DNA of 64,000 bases, taken from the NCBI RefSeq assembly GCF_014202035.1, contig NZ_JACHFR010000002.1, positions 186,001-250,000 on the forward strand, given 5' to 3'. A program made the position numbers and the translations under genes. Shown piece after piece: positions 1-8,442 of the stretch; within the stretch, counting starts at the first letter, position 1; every line of letters begins with the position of its first letter. Below the pieces are notes generated by a model that saw only the letters and a program-made list of their open reading frames with translations, was not told the origin of the DNA and ran no database searches. The stretch is from Treponema rectale. Its GTDB lineage: Bacteria > Spirochaetota > Spirochaetia > Treponematales > Treponemataceae.

Positions 1-1
1 A

Positions 2-76
2 TTCAACAATACAAGTCTTTATACAACCGATGAAGACAGCTGGAACACATCAGGCGCTATATTTATAGAAGACTAA
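2..76 (+). CDS. C-terminal end of an unknown protein (partial)
   Basis: An open frame enters from the left edge and ends at a TAA at 74-76, giving 24 residues that end in AIFIED. The tail is polar, rich in Asn, Thr and Asp, like the end of a secreted or cell-surface protein. The next gene starts 28 bases later on the same strand, so the two may be co-transcribed. No family can be assigned from this fragment. Confidence 0.5.
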   Translation, partial: FNNTSLYTTDEDSWNTSGAIFIED

Positions 77-104
77 TACTTTTTAAAACCAGGGAGAAAA
101 CTTT

Positions 105-896
105 ATGAAAAAACTTTTTTCTGCAGCAATAATTTTTATTTTAGGAACATTCTGTTTTTCTCAGGACAAAAAAAATTACGGTGAATTCAAAATTATTCCT
201 TCTGATTCATCTGTTAAAATAGAAAAAAACACCGTCACCCTCTGCCCGAAAAAGGAAGGAGCCGAATATATAATCTCAGGTTACTTTAACGGACAGATTA
301 TAAACAAAACAAAAAATACCGTCTTAAAACTTAATAATGCGTTTATTGAAAACACAAACGGACAGCCTGCAGTTTACGGAGAAGCAAAAACAGAAATCTC
401 TTCAGTAGAAAAAAGCGTAAACTATATAATCGCTTCTGGTTCTTCCGGAAGTAAAACCGCCGCAGTTCAATGTAAAAAAAATCTTGAAATCGGCGGAAAA
501 GGAACTATTTATATTTCCGGAAAAACTTATCACGGTGTAAAAGCTGATGATGTAAAACTCAAAGGTTCCGGCACTTACCACTTTGAAGGAACAAAAGACG
601 GTTCTGCCATTAACTGTAAAACCTTTACTGTTGAAAAAGGAAAAACTTTTTCTGCATACCTTTCAAATTCAAAAAACGGAATAAAAGCAGATAAGACTAT
701 TTTTATTGATTCCGGAAACTTTTTTATTTCAAATAACGAAACAGCTTTCAAAACCGACACAAAAAAAGACGATGCCTCATCTGTTCACGAAATTAAAATT
801 ACCGGGGGAATATTCAAGCTGCAGGAGAACAATACACTCTTCTCCACAGAAAAAAACGGCTATAAAAAAACCGGTGGAAAATTCCTGGACGAATAA
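105..896 (+). CDS. Exported carbohydrate-binding-domain-like protein (DUF4353/Cthe_2159 type)
   Basis: The 263-aa product begins with a typical signal peptide (MKK, a hydrophobic stretch, then CFSQ at about residue 20) and should be exported. The body is a run of short beta-strand repeats rich in G, N, K and T, such as GKGTIYISGKTYHGVKADD and GSAINCK. It ends in ITGGIFKLQENN. This pattern fits the beta-helical carbohydrate-binding family typified by Cthe_2159 (DUF4353), which binds acidic polysaccharides. A GGGAG ribosome-binding site precedes the ATG. The family match rests on repeat character only, and the substrate cannot be told. Confidence 0.55.
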   Translation: MKKLFSAAIIFILGTFCFSQDKKNYGEFKIIPSDSSVKIEKNTVTLCPKKEGAEYIISGYFNGQIINKTKNTVLKLNNAFIENTNGQPAVYGEAKTEISSVEKSVNYIIASGSSGSKTAAVQCKKNLEIGGKGTIYISGKTYHGVKADDVKLKGSGTYHFEGTKDGSAINCKTFTVEKGKTFSAYLSNSKNGIKADKTIFIDSGNFFISNNETAFKTDTKKDDASSVHEIKITGGIFKLQENNTLFSTEKNGYKKTGGKFLDE

Positions 897-940
897 CTTC
901 ACAAAAAATCCTCCCTGTTATTTCAAAGTGAGAAATAAAA

Positions 941-968
941 TTGACAATTCAATCTTATAGTCTAAAAT
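941..968 (+). promoter_or_regulatory. Sigma70-type promoter of the WYL regulator
   Basis: A TTGACA box at 941-946 is followed after 16 bases by TAAAAT at 963-968, 22 bases before the regulator's ATG. The good match to consensus suggests constitutive or autoregulated expression. Confidence 0.6.
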
Positions 969-990
969 ATAAATAACGGGCGGAGATTTT

Positions 991-2016
991 ATGGCCATAG
1001 ACTTTACAGAAAAAGCAAAACGATTTCAGGCTATTGATGAAATTATAGCATCTGGACGAAAACTGAAATGGAATCAGATCATTTCTGAACTTAATGACAA
1101 GTATAAAATAAAAACTGGAAGAACATCTTTTTTCCGTGACATAAAGGAGCTTACAGAAAAATATCAGGCTCCAATTGATACAGATTTTGAAACAAGCGGA
1201 TATTTCTATACTGATCCAAAATACCGGTTACCGCGTTTTTATACAGATGACAATGCTGCAAAAGCCGCAAAACTGATTAAGACTCTTATGGATATTGTAA
1301 AAGGAAATCCTCTTTACAAGGAAGCTCAGGAAGTTTTTGAATCCCTTGCTATAGAAAAGCAGGATTTATCAATTGAAAATATTAAAATAAATAAATCTCC
1401 CGATAATGACAGAATAATTTTTGTCGGTGCACCAAATAAAGACATTCCTGCAGAAACCTGGCGGCTTCTGGATAAAGCCCTGAGAGAAAACCTGATAATT
1501 ACTTTTGATTATCAATCCCTCACGGATACCAAACCATCTCCAAGACGAGTACAACCGTGGCAGCTTATTTTTGATAACGGAAACTGGAATCTTCATGCTC
1601 TTGACGTAATAAAAAATGGAAAACGACGATATTCCTTAGGCGAAATGAAAAACATTCAGCTTACAAAAGAAGTTTTTACACTTCCTAAGGACTATGATTT
1701 CCGCAAAATGACAAGAGGGTCCTTCGGCTGTATGTGTCATGATTGTTTTTTAGATTATAAAATCCATCTTCACGGTTATGCAGCCCGCTATGCAAAAAAC
1801 CGCATCTGGGGAGAAAACCAGAATATTTCTCCTGATAAAAAAAATCCCGGCCCTGACGGAGATGGAATTATATTAAGCTTCCGAAGCAACCAGCTTTTTT
1901 CTATTCGGCGATGGACCTGGCAATGGGCTGATGAAGCTATTCCAATCGCACCGGAAGAACTTGTTACAGACTGGCAGGAAAGAAGAAAACGGGTTAATTT
2001 AATTGATGAAGTGTAA
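991..2016 (+). CDS. WYL-domain transcriptional regulator
   Basis: This 341-aa protein has an N-terminal helix-turn-helix region (residues about 8-60, with SFFRDIKELTEKY as a DeoR/HTH_11-like recognition segment). A WYL-type sensor domain follows in the middle (about 165-230), where RRVQPWQLIFDNGNWNLHALD is the recognisable core. WYL domains bind nucleic acid or nucleotide ligands, and such proteins often control defence, DNA repair or mobile-element genes. GGAG lies before the ATG. It sits just upstream of the accessory segment with hicAB and the sacsin-like ATPase, so a role in regulating that segment is possible but only inferred. Confidence 0.8.
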   Translation: MAIDFTEKAKRFQAIDEIIASGRKLKWNQIISELNDKYKIKTGRTSFFRDIKELTEKYQAPIDTDFETSGYFYTDPKYRLPRFYTDDNAAKAAKLIKTLMDIVKGNPLYKEAQEVFESLAIEKQDLSIENIKINKSPDNDRIIFVGAPNKDIPAETWRLLDKALRENLIITFDYQSLTDTKPSPRRVQPWQLIFDNGNWNLHALDVIKNGKRRYSLGEMKNIQLTKEVFTLPKDYDFRKMTRGSFGCMCHDCFLDYKIHLHGYAARYAKNRIWGENQNISPDKKNPGPDGDGIILSFRSNQLFSIRRWTWQWADEAIPIAPEELVTDWQERRKRVNLIDEV

Positions 2017-2063
2017 TATAAGTTATGTGGACGCCCGCATTGGGCAGCTAGATTGGAGAATGT

Positions 2064-2900
2064 ATGAAGATAAAAATTGCAATGTTACAATTGCTTCCTG
2101 AAGCTTCAATTGAGCAAAATTTAAAAAAAGGATTGGATGCCTGCATAGAAGCAAAAAAACTCGGAGCGAATATAGCTTTATTTCCAGAAATGTGGAGTAC
2201 AGGTTATAAAATTTCATTGGATCAAAAAGAACTTGAATCTCAATCAATAAATAAAAATTCTAATTTTATTCTTTCTTTCAAGAAACTAGCGCAAGAACTA
2301 AATCTTGCAATTGGAATCACTTTTTTAGAAACTAACAATCCCAAGCCGTTGAATTCCGTAATCTTCTTTGATAAGAAAGGAAACGAAGTTTTACATTACT
2401 CAAAAGTTCATACATGTGATTTTGACGTTGAAAAAGTACTTTCTTCGGGAGATGATTTTTACGTTGCTGATTTAGATTTGGGGTTTACAAAGGTAAAAAT
2501 CGGTACAATGATTTGCTTTGACAGAGAGTTTCCAGAAAGCGCAAGAGTACTAATGCTTAAAGGGGCAGAAATAATTCTTGCTCCAAATGCCTGTCCTATG
2601 GAAATTAACAGGTTATCAGCATTGCGAACTCGTGCATATGAAAACATGCTGGCAGTTTGCACATGTAATTATCCTGCCGGTCAACCTGATTGCAACGGTC
2701 ATTCCACTCTTTTTGATGGAGTTGCCTGGCTTCGCGAAGAAGACGGTGTACGGGATATGTGTGTATTTGAAGCTCCTGAGACAGAAGGTATTTATCTGGC
2801 TGAAGTTGACTTGGATTTGCTTAGAAATTATAGAGAAAATGAAATTATGGGATGGAAGTATAGGAAAGCCAAGAGTTATCAAATACTAATTGGAAAATAA
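2064..2900 (+). CDS. Carbon-nitrogen hydrolase (nitrilase superfamily)
   Basis: The 278-aa length and all three catalytic residues of the nitrilase superfamily are present: Glu in ALFPEMWSTGY (about 42), Lys in YSKVHTCDF (about 114), and Cys in GTMICFDREFPE (about 150). These enzymes hydrolyse amides or nitriles. The closest pattern by eye is the carbamoylputrescine amidase/omega-amidase group, but the substrate is not determined. A GGAG precedes the ATG. The hicAB promoter begins two bases after the stop codon, with no attC-like sequence between them. Confidence 0.85.
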   Translation: MKIKIAMLQLLPEASIEQNLKKGLDACIEAKKLGANIALFPEMWSTGYKISLDQKELESQSINKNSNFILSFKKLAQELNLAIGITFLETNNPKPLNSVIFFDKKGNEVLHYSKVHTCDFDVEKVLSSGDDFYVADLDLGFTKVKIGTMICFDREFPESARVLMLKGAEIILAPNACPMEINRLSALRTRAYENMLAVCTCNYPAGQPDCNGHSTLFDGVAWLREEDGVRDMCVFEAPETEGIYLAEVDLDLLRNYRENEIMGWKYRKAKSYQILIGK

Positions 2901-2901
2901 C

Positions 2902-2936
2902 TTGACACCATATATGACACCATATACAATATAATC
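2902..2936 (+). promoter_or_regulatory. hicAB promoter with tandem 12-bp repeats, apparently leaderless
   Basis: TTGACA at 2902-2907 is followed after 17 bases by TACAAT at 2925-2930. The hicA ATG begins 7 bases after the -10 box, about where transcription should start, and no Shine-Dalgarno sequence is visible. Two perfect, abutting copies of TGACACCATATA (2903-2914 and 2915-2926) fill the promoter core and are a likely operator for HicB or the HicAB complex. Confidence 0.65.
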
Positions 2937-3194
2937 ATGGCACAATGGGAAAAATTATTAAGCAAAATAAAATCGCTTGATAAGAATATGCGGTTTGCAG
3001 AACTAAGCAAAATTCTGCAAAGCTATGGGTATGTTGTATCACAACCAAAAAGCGGTAGTAGTCATTATACATTCCGAAAACCCGGGTGCAATCCTATTAC
3101 CATCCCAAATCATGAACCGATAAAAGTCGTTTATGTAAGAATGGTAAAAGAAATAGTTGAGGCAGAAGAAGCCAACAAGAAGAAGGAGGACTGA
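2937..3194 (+). CDS. hicA: HicA-family toxin (mRNA interferase)
   Basis: The 85-aa protein has the short dsRBD-like HicA layout, with the active-site region GSSHYTFRKPG around residues 41-51 followed by ITIPNHEPIK. The His in GSSHYTF matches the catalytic histidine of HicA ribonucleases. HicA toxins cleave mRNA when the antitoxin is lost. It is first in a two-gene operon, one base before hicB, the usual toxin-first order. The ATG has no ribosome-binding site and lies right at the predicted transcript start, suggesting leaderless translation. Confidence 0.85.
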   Translation: MAQWEKLLSKIKSLDKNMRFAELSKILQSYGYVVSQPKSGSSHYTFRKPGCNPITIPNHEPIKVVYVRMVKEIVEAEEANKKKED

Positions 3195-3195
3195 T

Positions 3196-3588
3196 ATGAA
3201 AACTTTTGAAGAATATATGAAATTACCATATAAATTGGAAATTATTCCAGATACAGAAGAATCTGGTTTCGTCGCTTCATATCCGGAACTTCCTGGCTGC
3301 ATTACTTGTGGAGAAACTGTAGCTGAAGTCGTTGCAAATGCTGAAGACGCAAAAAAAGCATGGTTAACCGCTGCAATTGAAGATAATATAGAAATAGCAG
3401 AACCAGAAACCGCAAATTCCTATTCCGGTCAGTTTAAGCTTCGTCTTCCAAAGACATTACATAAAATTCTCGCAGAAGATTCAAAAAAAGAAGGCGTAAG
3501 CATGAATCAATATTGTGTATATCTTCTTGCTAAGAACTCAGAAAAAGAACATATATCTATTGCAAAGAAGAAGTCTGTACTCGTATAA
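3196..3588 (+). CDS. hicB: HicB-family antitoxin
   Basis: This 130-aa protein has the HicB partial RNase-H-like fold at its N terminus (residues about 8-70, with GFVASYPELPGCITCGET). It is followed by a ribbon-helix-helix or Arc-like DNA-binding tail (FKLRLPKTLHKILAEDSKKEG, then MNQYCVYLLAKN). The start at 3196 is chosen because AGGAGG lies 5 bases upstream; an in-frame start at 3157 would overlap hicA and lacks a site. Its stop codon TAA (3586-3588) overlaps the left end of an attC-like element, as is usual for integron cassette genes. Confidence 0.85.
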   Translation: MKTFEEYMKLPYKLEIIPDTEESGFVASYPELPGCITCGETVAEVVANAEDAKKAWLTAAIEDNIEIAEPETANSYSGQFKLRLPKTLHKILAEDSKKEGVSMNQYCVYLLAKNSEKEHISIAKKKSVLV

Positions 3589-3646
3589 CAAGAAGTTCAA
3601 AGCCGACACAGGCTCAAGGCCTGTGCGGTTTAAGCAGTTGTTATCT
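3583..3646 (+). repeat. Integron attC-like recombination site
   Basis: The left arm ATAACAA (3585-3591) pairs perfectly with the right arm TTGTTAT (3638-3644), giving outer AAC and GTT triplets. Inside, CACAGGC (3607-3613) pairs with GCCTGTG (3619-3625) around a 5-base loop. Between these, TTCAAAGCCG on the left pairs with CGGTTTAA on the right, leaving single unpaired bases on one strand only. That layout (two imperfectly paired box sets, extrahelical bases, conserved AAC/GTT, about 60 bp, overlapping a cassette stop codon) is what integron integrases recognise as folded DNA. The outer boxes GTATAAC and GTTATCT deviate somewhat from RYYYAAC/GTTRRRY. Confidence 0.6.
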
Positions 3647-3793
3647 CTGTGAATTAATAGTTATACAGATATACGCACTGTTGGCTGATGCTACGGTGTA
3701 TATTTAATGTAACATGATAAATAAAAATCAGGTCTAACTTGACTTTGTGCAAAATATTAAATTTCATTCTCTAATTGTTGCTGGAGGTTTAAT

Positions 3794-3853
3794 ATGTCAG
3801 ATGCACTTGCTTATGTAGAAAATCAAGCCTGTCAACCGTATGGGAGAGCATAA
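3794..3853 (+). pseudogene. Remnant of a MazE/PemI-type antitoxin end
   Basis: A 19-codon frame with a GGAGG site upstream encodes a short peptide ending in YGRA and stops 3 bases before the toxin-like ATG at 3857. The spacing and order match the end of a PemI/MazE antitoxin directly upstream of pemK/mazF. It is too short to be a working antitoxin, so it is read as a deletion remnant. Confidence 0.4.
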
Positions 3854-3856
3854 AAA

Positions 3857-3949
3857 ATGACTCGTGGTGATGTTTATATACTTGATTTTGGTATTCCGTT
3901 CGGAAGCGAGCCATGAATGCATCGCCCTGTACTTCACATTCACAATTAA
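3857..3949 (+). pseudogene. Remnant of a PemK/MazF-type toxin
   Basis: The frame starts MTRGDVYILDFGIPFGSEP, which is the conserved N terminus of PemK/MazF endoribonucleases. It is then interrupted by TGA at 3914-3916. In the same frame it continues MHRPVLHIHN, the expected next strand (family pattern RRPVLIIQ), and stops at 3947-3949. About 30 of the normal 110 residues survive, so this is a dead toxin gene. It lies about 210 bases downstream of the attC-like site and runs into the 3' end of the minus-strand 405-aa gene, marking a rearrangement boundary. Confidence 0.7.
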
Positions 3950-5163
3950 TCCTTTATAAGAAACTGTCTTGCTTTTTCCGGAGTTTTTGGATATGAATAT
4001 TTTCCATCGCGAATGTAACATGTAACATTATTTGCAACATTACTAAAAACTCGATAAAAATCCTTCTTAGACATAGCAAATGTACCTTCTGGTGTTATAC
4101 ATTCAAATATATCATTATCACCTAATGGCTCAATTATATCCCGATAAAAGATTAATCTATTAGAATAATACCTTGCTTTTACATCACAATCTTGAATTTT
4201 ATGCTCCAGACTTATATCTACTGATTTTGAAAAATTATAATCTTCTTTGGCATTGTTTTTTGATTCCAGCGAAAACTTTTGCCAGCGAATTCCAATATCA
4301 TTATTTAAATCTTTATTTTTTGAATAATTACCACTATCAGTAATCATAATTAATTTTAGAAATTCATCATAACTTTTACCATATAGTTCTGAAAATCTTT
4401 CTCGCGCGAATACCTGCAGAGGAGAATATTCTGCTATATCACTAATACCATTTTCACATTTATGATAAGAAATCCCATTTCTCATTGGCTTAGGAGTTAA
4501 AAAATAATTCATTGGGTCAATAAAACGTAAATAATGTGCAATTATAATACTTTTAGCTTCATCTGAAACCAATAAATCTCTAATATATTTACTTCCATCA
4601 AATTTCCAGTCTTCAATGTTACCTGCAGGAAAATATTTATCACAAATTTCCTGCATGTCTAATAACTTTCCTTCAACACAAAAATTCTTTCCAGAATCAA
4701 TAATATGCGCCAGCTTATATTCACCATAATCAAATTTTTGAACTGGATAAAAAGCACGGCTCTTTTCTAAACTTCCTATAAATTCACTTACAGGCATTTC
4801 ACCCGAAGACATGTATTTTTTAAAATCTGCATAATCCAATTCAATATTAGAATAAACTAATTTTGCAATAAATTTTGCAAATCCATTATCAGAATAAGTA
4901 AATAAAAACTTTTTATTTGTCCTTGTTAAAAGATCCCTTCTTGGAGTTTTATTTGTATTTGAAAATGCTCTTATAACAAATATAGGATCGTTTTCATTTA
5001 TATATTCCATTAATAATTTATTCCAATAAAGAACAGTTTTCTCATTTGGTAACCTGGGTTCGACAAAATTATCCCAGAATTCTGGAATTGTTACCGCATA
5101 ACCAGCATCAAATTCCGGCATAGTAGTTTTTCTCAAATTCACTAAAGCTTCATTAAATGTCAT
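3946..5163 (-). CDS. Unknown protein next to the sacsin-like ATPase gene
   Basis: This 405-aa protein was not recognised. It has no signal peptide or membrane segment and is rich in Asp, Lys, Asn, Phe and Tyr. Visible landmarks are an N-terminal segment with VTIPEFWDNFVEPRLP, a central block HYLRFIDPMNYFLTPKP followed by RNGISYHKCENGISDIAEYSP, and a C-terminal part with YSNRLIFYRDIIEPLGDND. A GGAGG site precedes the ATG. It lies 120 bases downstream of the 1039-aa ATPase gene, same strand and similar AT-rich composition, so they could be one transcription unit and functional partners. The function is unknown. Confidence 0.6.
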   Translation of the reverse strand: MTFNEALVNLRKTTMPEFDAGYAVTIPEFWDNFVEPRLPNEKTVLYWNKLLMEYINENDPIFVIRAFSNTNKTPRRDLLTRTNKKFLFTYSDNGFAKFIAKLVYSNIELDYADFKKYMSSGEMPVSEFIGSLEKSRAFYPVQKFDYGEYKLAHIIDSGKNFCVEGKLLDMQEICDKYFPAGNIEDWKFDGSKYIRDLLVSDEAKSIIIAHYLRFIDPMNYFLTPKPMRNGISYHKCENGISDIAEYSPLQVFARERFSELYGKSYDEFLKLIMITDSGNYSKNKDLNNDIGIRWQKFSLESKNNAKEDYNFSKSVDISLEHKIQDCDVKARYYSNRLIFYRDIIEPLGDNDIFECITPEGTFAMSKKDFYRVFSNVANNVTCYIRDGKYSYPKTPEKARQFLIKD

Positions 5164-5282
5164 TTCATTCCTCCGTTTAGTTTAAAAATATACAATAGAG
5201 TCTACAGTTCCAATTGTTATTCTATTATGAACCAAGTTAATTAAGAAGTTTTAAAATAACTTTTCCTATCTCAAATGTATAT

Positions 5283-8200
5283 TCATATTTTATTATTCAT
5301 ACTCTGTTTTAATTCCGAGATATGACATTCTGAAAAAAGGATTTCCTCATCTCTATCAAGATTAATTCTAAAAACATTAGTATTAGGCTGACTATGATAA
5401 ATTCTATCATATAACTGTTTCTTACTATTTTTATTATACTGATAGTACACTTTCATTTTTGCAGAACATACAGGACATAATGCAACATAATTTTCCTTTA
5501 CTTCTTTTTGAACTAATTCAGTCGAAAATAATTGAACACTTTCAAAATAATCTTCACCATCTTTATTTTTAAATGGCATAGTTTTTTTACATATTTGACA
5601 ATGAATTCTATTATCCTCATCACTATAAATACTTCTTAAAAATGATTCTATAAGTTCTTTTTGTTTTTTACTTATCCGAACGCTTTGGTTTCTCATTTCA
5701 TCAGATATCTCATCTATAAAATTAGAATCTTCGTTTTTAAGTATATTCATAGATTCTACAATTCTCTGTTTTGAAATACCTTTATTTTGCAAATCTTTGA
5801 TTAGATGAACAAAATCTATATCTACTTCCATAAGAGATGAATCATTTTTTTGACTCTCATTTTTTCCAAAATTCATTAAAAGAAGCCATTCTTTGATACT
5901 CGAATTTTCATATTCCTTTTCATAATATTCTGGTAATCGAGATAAACAAGCATCTTCTGGTTTTACAAAATAAGTCTTATCATCCGTAACTTGTAAAACC
6001 CATTCATTATTACATAAATCTAAAACAATATGAGAATTATATGATTTTGGTAAATACTTTTTAGCAGGACTATATTCACAATTTTTCCATTCTAAATTTG
6101 CACTTTTTAAAAAATTCCAAATAAGCTCAAAAACAACAGCCTTAGAAGATCTTTTTAAAAATGAATCTAGATATTTTATTTCGTAATCCACATCTGTTTC
6201 AGTTGCATTTCCACCAAAAAACTTTTCAGAATTTTCCTGAATTTTCAACCACATTGGATTCATCTTACACGGCGATTCCCACACAACTATGGAAGTATAT
6301 ATTCCTATTATATCAAGAAAATCTAAAAATTTAGAGAAATCCACATCAGAGTAAAAGAAAGTCTTATATTCGGGATTTAATTTATACATATTTGGATAAC
6401 TATAAGACTTATTATAAATCTTTTTATTTTCTTCATTCACTTTTAAATTATAGTAATCATAATAAATTGAAAGATTTTTACATGAATCCTTTAATTCTTC
6501 TGATAAATAAAAAAACTCAGCTTTATCCCATACACCATTATCAGAACAAAAAATTTTATACTGCTTTAATATATCAATAATTGAATTATCTTCTTTATAA
6601 AACTCATAAAACATCAAAGACTCTTGTATAGTTTTATTACTTTTTTCTTCAAATTTTCTACACTCGTTATGTATCAGATCTGATAATTCATATTCCTTTA
6701 TTCCAACCAGATCTTCAAAAAAATACTCTAAATCATGTCTTGTTTCTTGACTAATCAAACAATCTATATTAACACAATGTATCGATTCTGAAGCCATTGA
6801 TGAAACAGAATTTATTAAATAACAATCCTCAAATGGATAAAGCTTCTCATCATTACAATAACATAATTGCAACAATCGGATTGAATCTCTTGAAAATTGC
6901 GTTTCAATGGATTTCCATGCATCAAACATCAAAGAATATAATCGTACAAACCACGATATATTTCGATTTTGAAATCTTTCAATTATTGTATTAAAGACTT
7001 CTTTCTCGTCTCTTTGCTTTTTTATTAATATTTTTAAAAATTCTACAATTCCAAATTCTTTTATCCCAAGCGAAATAAGAAAATTATAATCTCGATTATT
7101 TTGCATTGGATTCTTTACCCAAAACTTTCTTTGATTTACATTATAGAACAAAGATAAATCTTCATCACTTAACAAATTTTGTATATTATGAGAACCAATA
7201 AACTTATTATGTGGATCCTCATAAGAACCATCAGACATTAAAATATATGGATTATTCAAAAAATAAGTAATTACTTTTGATCTTATTTTCTCATACTTTC
7301 CTAAATCGATATCATCTTTTAAATTTGGAAGTGTCTTATATAATTCTAAAGAAACTAATCCAACATCTTTTAACTCTTCCATTGACTCACAAATTAATTG
7401 CCCAATACACTCTATAACCCTAATATTTGCTTCATCATTTTCACGTAATTTCTCTCTATCAACAGTTAAAGCAAAAGGAGCATGTATATGAAAACAAAAC
7501 TTACACTCCTCAGACTTACATGGAAAATATGCAAAAATTTCTCCACCCGGAGATGAATCTTTCTTCACTATTGGAAAAATTTTCCAATTTTTTTTCTCAC
7601 TATTAATAACCTGAAAAGCAATACCAATTGTTATTTTTTTTTCATCAGTTCCATTTCTAACTTTTATTTTCTTAAAAAATCTTTTATAAAACTCAGGCTT
7701 TGTGTTTTTTCTATTGTTTCCACTGAAAGTACTTTTTTGAATTCTACAAACATTTTTTGGACAATTATCAAGTATATATGAATTTGTTCTTGAGATTTTA
7801 ATTTTTGTTTCTTCAAAAACACAAGTTATTTCAGCAATATTTTGTAAGAATAATAAAACATCACTTTCTAATTCATTAAAAGAATTTTTTATTTCTTCAT
7901 AACATGTTGTAGCATTTTTTTCAGTATTAAAAGGTAAAATAATTACAGTTTTAGATGGATCATAGTCCTTATAAGCATCTATACTTTTTGGAATAAATAA
8001 ATCAATAATTTTAAAATGATAATTCGCTGAATGTATTTCCGGAGAAGCAGTATATTCAAAAACAGATTTAAAACCTACTCCATATTTTCCAATTGAATTT
8101 CCATCATCTTCTTTTGTACTATCTCCAATGTTTGTAATTGAATTAATATCATCGATATCAAAAGGTCGAGAACCATTGTGTTCAAAAACTAATCTATCTG

Positions 8201-8402
8201 TATATAATTCAAACTTTACTTCAGTTGCATAAACATCTTCCGCATTTTGAAGTAATTCAAAAATGAAATGACCTGAAGATGTATAAAGCTTTGTTAATGT
8301 ATTTTTTATTCCATTAAAATTATTTAATTTTTTTGTTTGAACAACCCAATCTGCTTTTTCTTTCGACATTTCTTCAATTGTATTAAAATTAGATTTTTTC
8401 AT
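5283..8402 (-). CDS. Sacsin/Hsp90-like ATPase protein with C-terminal zinc-finger (degenerate HNH-like)
   Basis: This 1039-aa protein has a GHKL/Hsp90-type ATPase domain at its N terminus of the kind found in sacsin. HFIFELLQNAEDV (residues about 45-60) is the N-box, and DSTKEDDGNSIGKYGVGFKSVFEY (about 92-116) carries the G-boxes. A long alpha-rich middle follows. The last 107 residues hold CQIC ... YFESVQLF ... LCPVC, which resembles an HNH-type zinc finger with its cysteines kept but the catalytic histidines missing. Prokaryotic sacsin-like ATPases are often found in restriction and defence neighbourhoods. The gene is clearly more AT-rich than the core genes, suggesting transfer. The ATG at 8402 is preferred; a GTG at 8417 is also possible. 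Confidence 0.7.
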   Translation of the reverse strand: MKKSNFNTIEEMSKEKADWVVQTKKLNNFNGIKNTLTKLYTSSGHFIFELLQNAEDVYATEVKFELYTDRLVFEHNGSRPFDIDDINSITNIGDSTKEDDGNSIGKYGVGFKSVFEYTASPEIHSANYHFKIIDLFIPKSIDAYKDYDPSKTVIILPFNTEKNATTCYEEIKNSFNELESDVLLFLQNIAEITCVFEETKIKISRTNSYILDNCPKNVCRIQKSTFSGNNRKNTKPEFYKRFFKKIKVRNGTDEKKITIGIAFQVINSEKKNWKIFPIVKKDSSPGGEIFAYFPCKSEECKFCFHIHAPFALTVDREKLRENDEANIRVIECIGQLICESMEELKDVGLVSLELYKTLPNLKDDIDLGKYEKIRSKVITYFLNNPYILMSDGSYEDPHNKFIGSHNIQNLLSDEDLSLFYNVNQRKFWVKNPMQNNRDYNFLISLGIKEFGIVEFLKILIKKQRDEKEVFNTIIERFQNRNISWFVRLYSLMFDAWKSIETQFSRDSIRLLQLCYCNDEKLYPFEDCYLINSVSSMASESIHCVNIDCLISQETRHDLEYFFEDLVGIKEYELSDLIHNECRKFEEKSNKTIQESLMFYEFYKEDNSIIDILKQYKIFCSDNGVWDKAEFFYLSEELKDSCKNLSIYYDYYNLKVNEENKKIYNKSYSYPNMYKLNPEYKTFFYSDVDFSKFLDFLDIIGIYTSIVVWESPCKMNPMWLKIQENSEKFFGGNATETDVDYEIKYLDSFLKRSSKAVVFELIWNFLKSANLEWKNCEYSPAKKYLPKSYNSHIVLDLCNNEWVLQVTDDKTYFVKPEDACLSRLPEYYEKEYENSSIKEWLLLMNFGKNESQKNDSSLMEVDIDFVHLIKDLQNKGISKQRIVESMNILKNEDSNFIDEISDEMRNQSVRISKKQKELIESFLRSIYSDEDNRIHCQICKKTMPFKNKDGEDYFESVQLFSTELVQKEVKENYVALCPVCSAKMKVYYQYNKNSKKQLYDRIYHSQPNTNVFRINLDRDEEILFSECHISELKQSMNNKI

Positions 8403-8442
8403 AGTTAATATTTTCACTCCTAATTTATATATATAAAAAACT

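Noticed and set aside
706-960. 84-codon frame overlapping the end of the carbohydrate-binding gene
   Set aside because: It is an out-of-frame shadow of that gene without ribosome-binding site or plausible protein features.
2016-2064. attI or attC site after the WYL gene (GTTATGTG)
   Set aside because: The core bases match but there is no matching left arm or fold.
3914-3916. Recoded TGA in the MazF-like remnant
   Set aside because: The frame stops again after ten more codons and most of the toxin is missing.
5283-5600. Active HNH nuclease at the end of the sacsin-like ATPase
   Set aside because: The CxxC pairs are present but the histidines expected at the catalytic positions are missing, so nuclease activity is not claimed.
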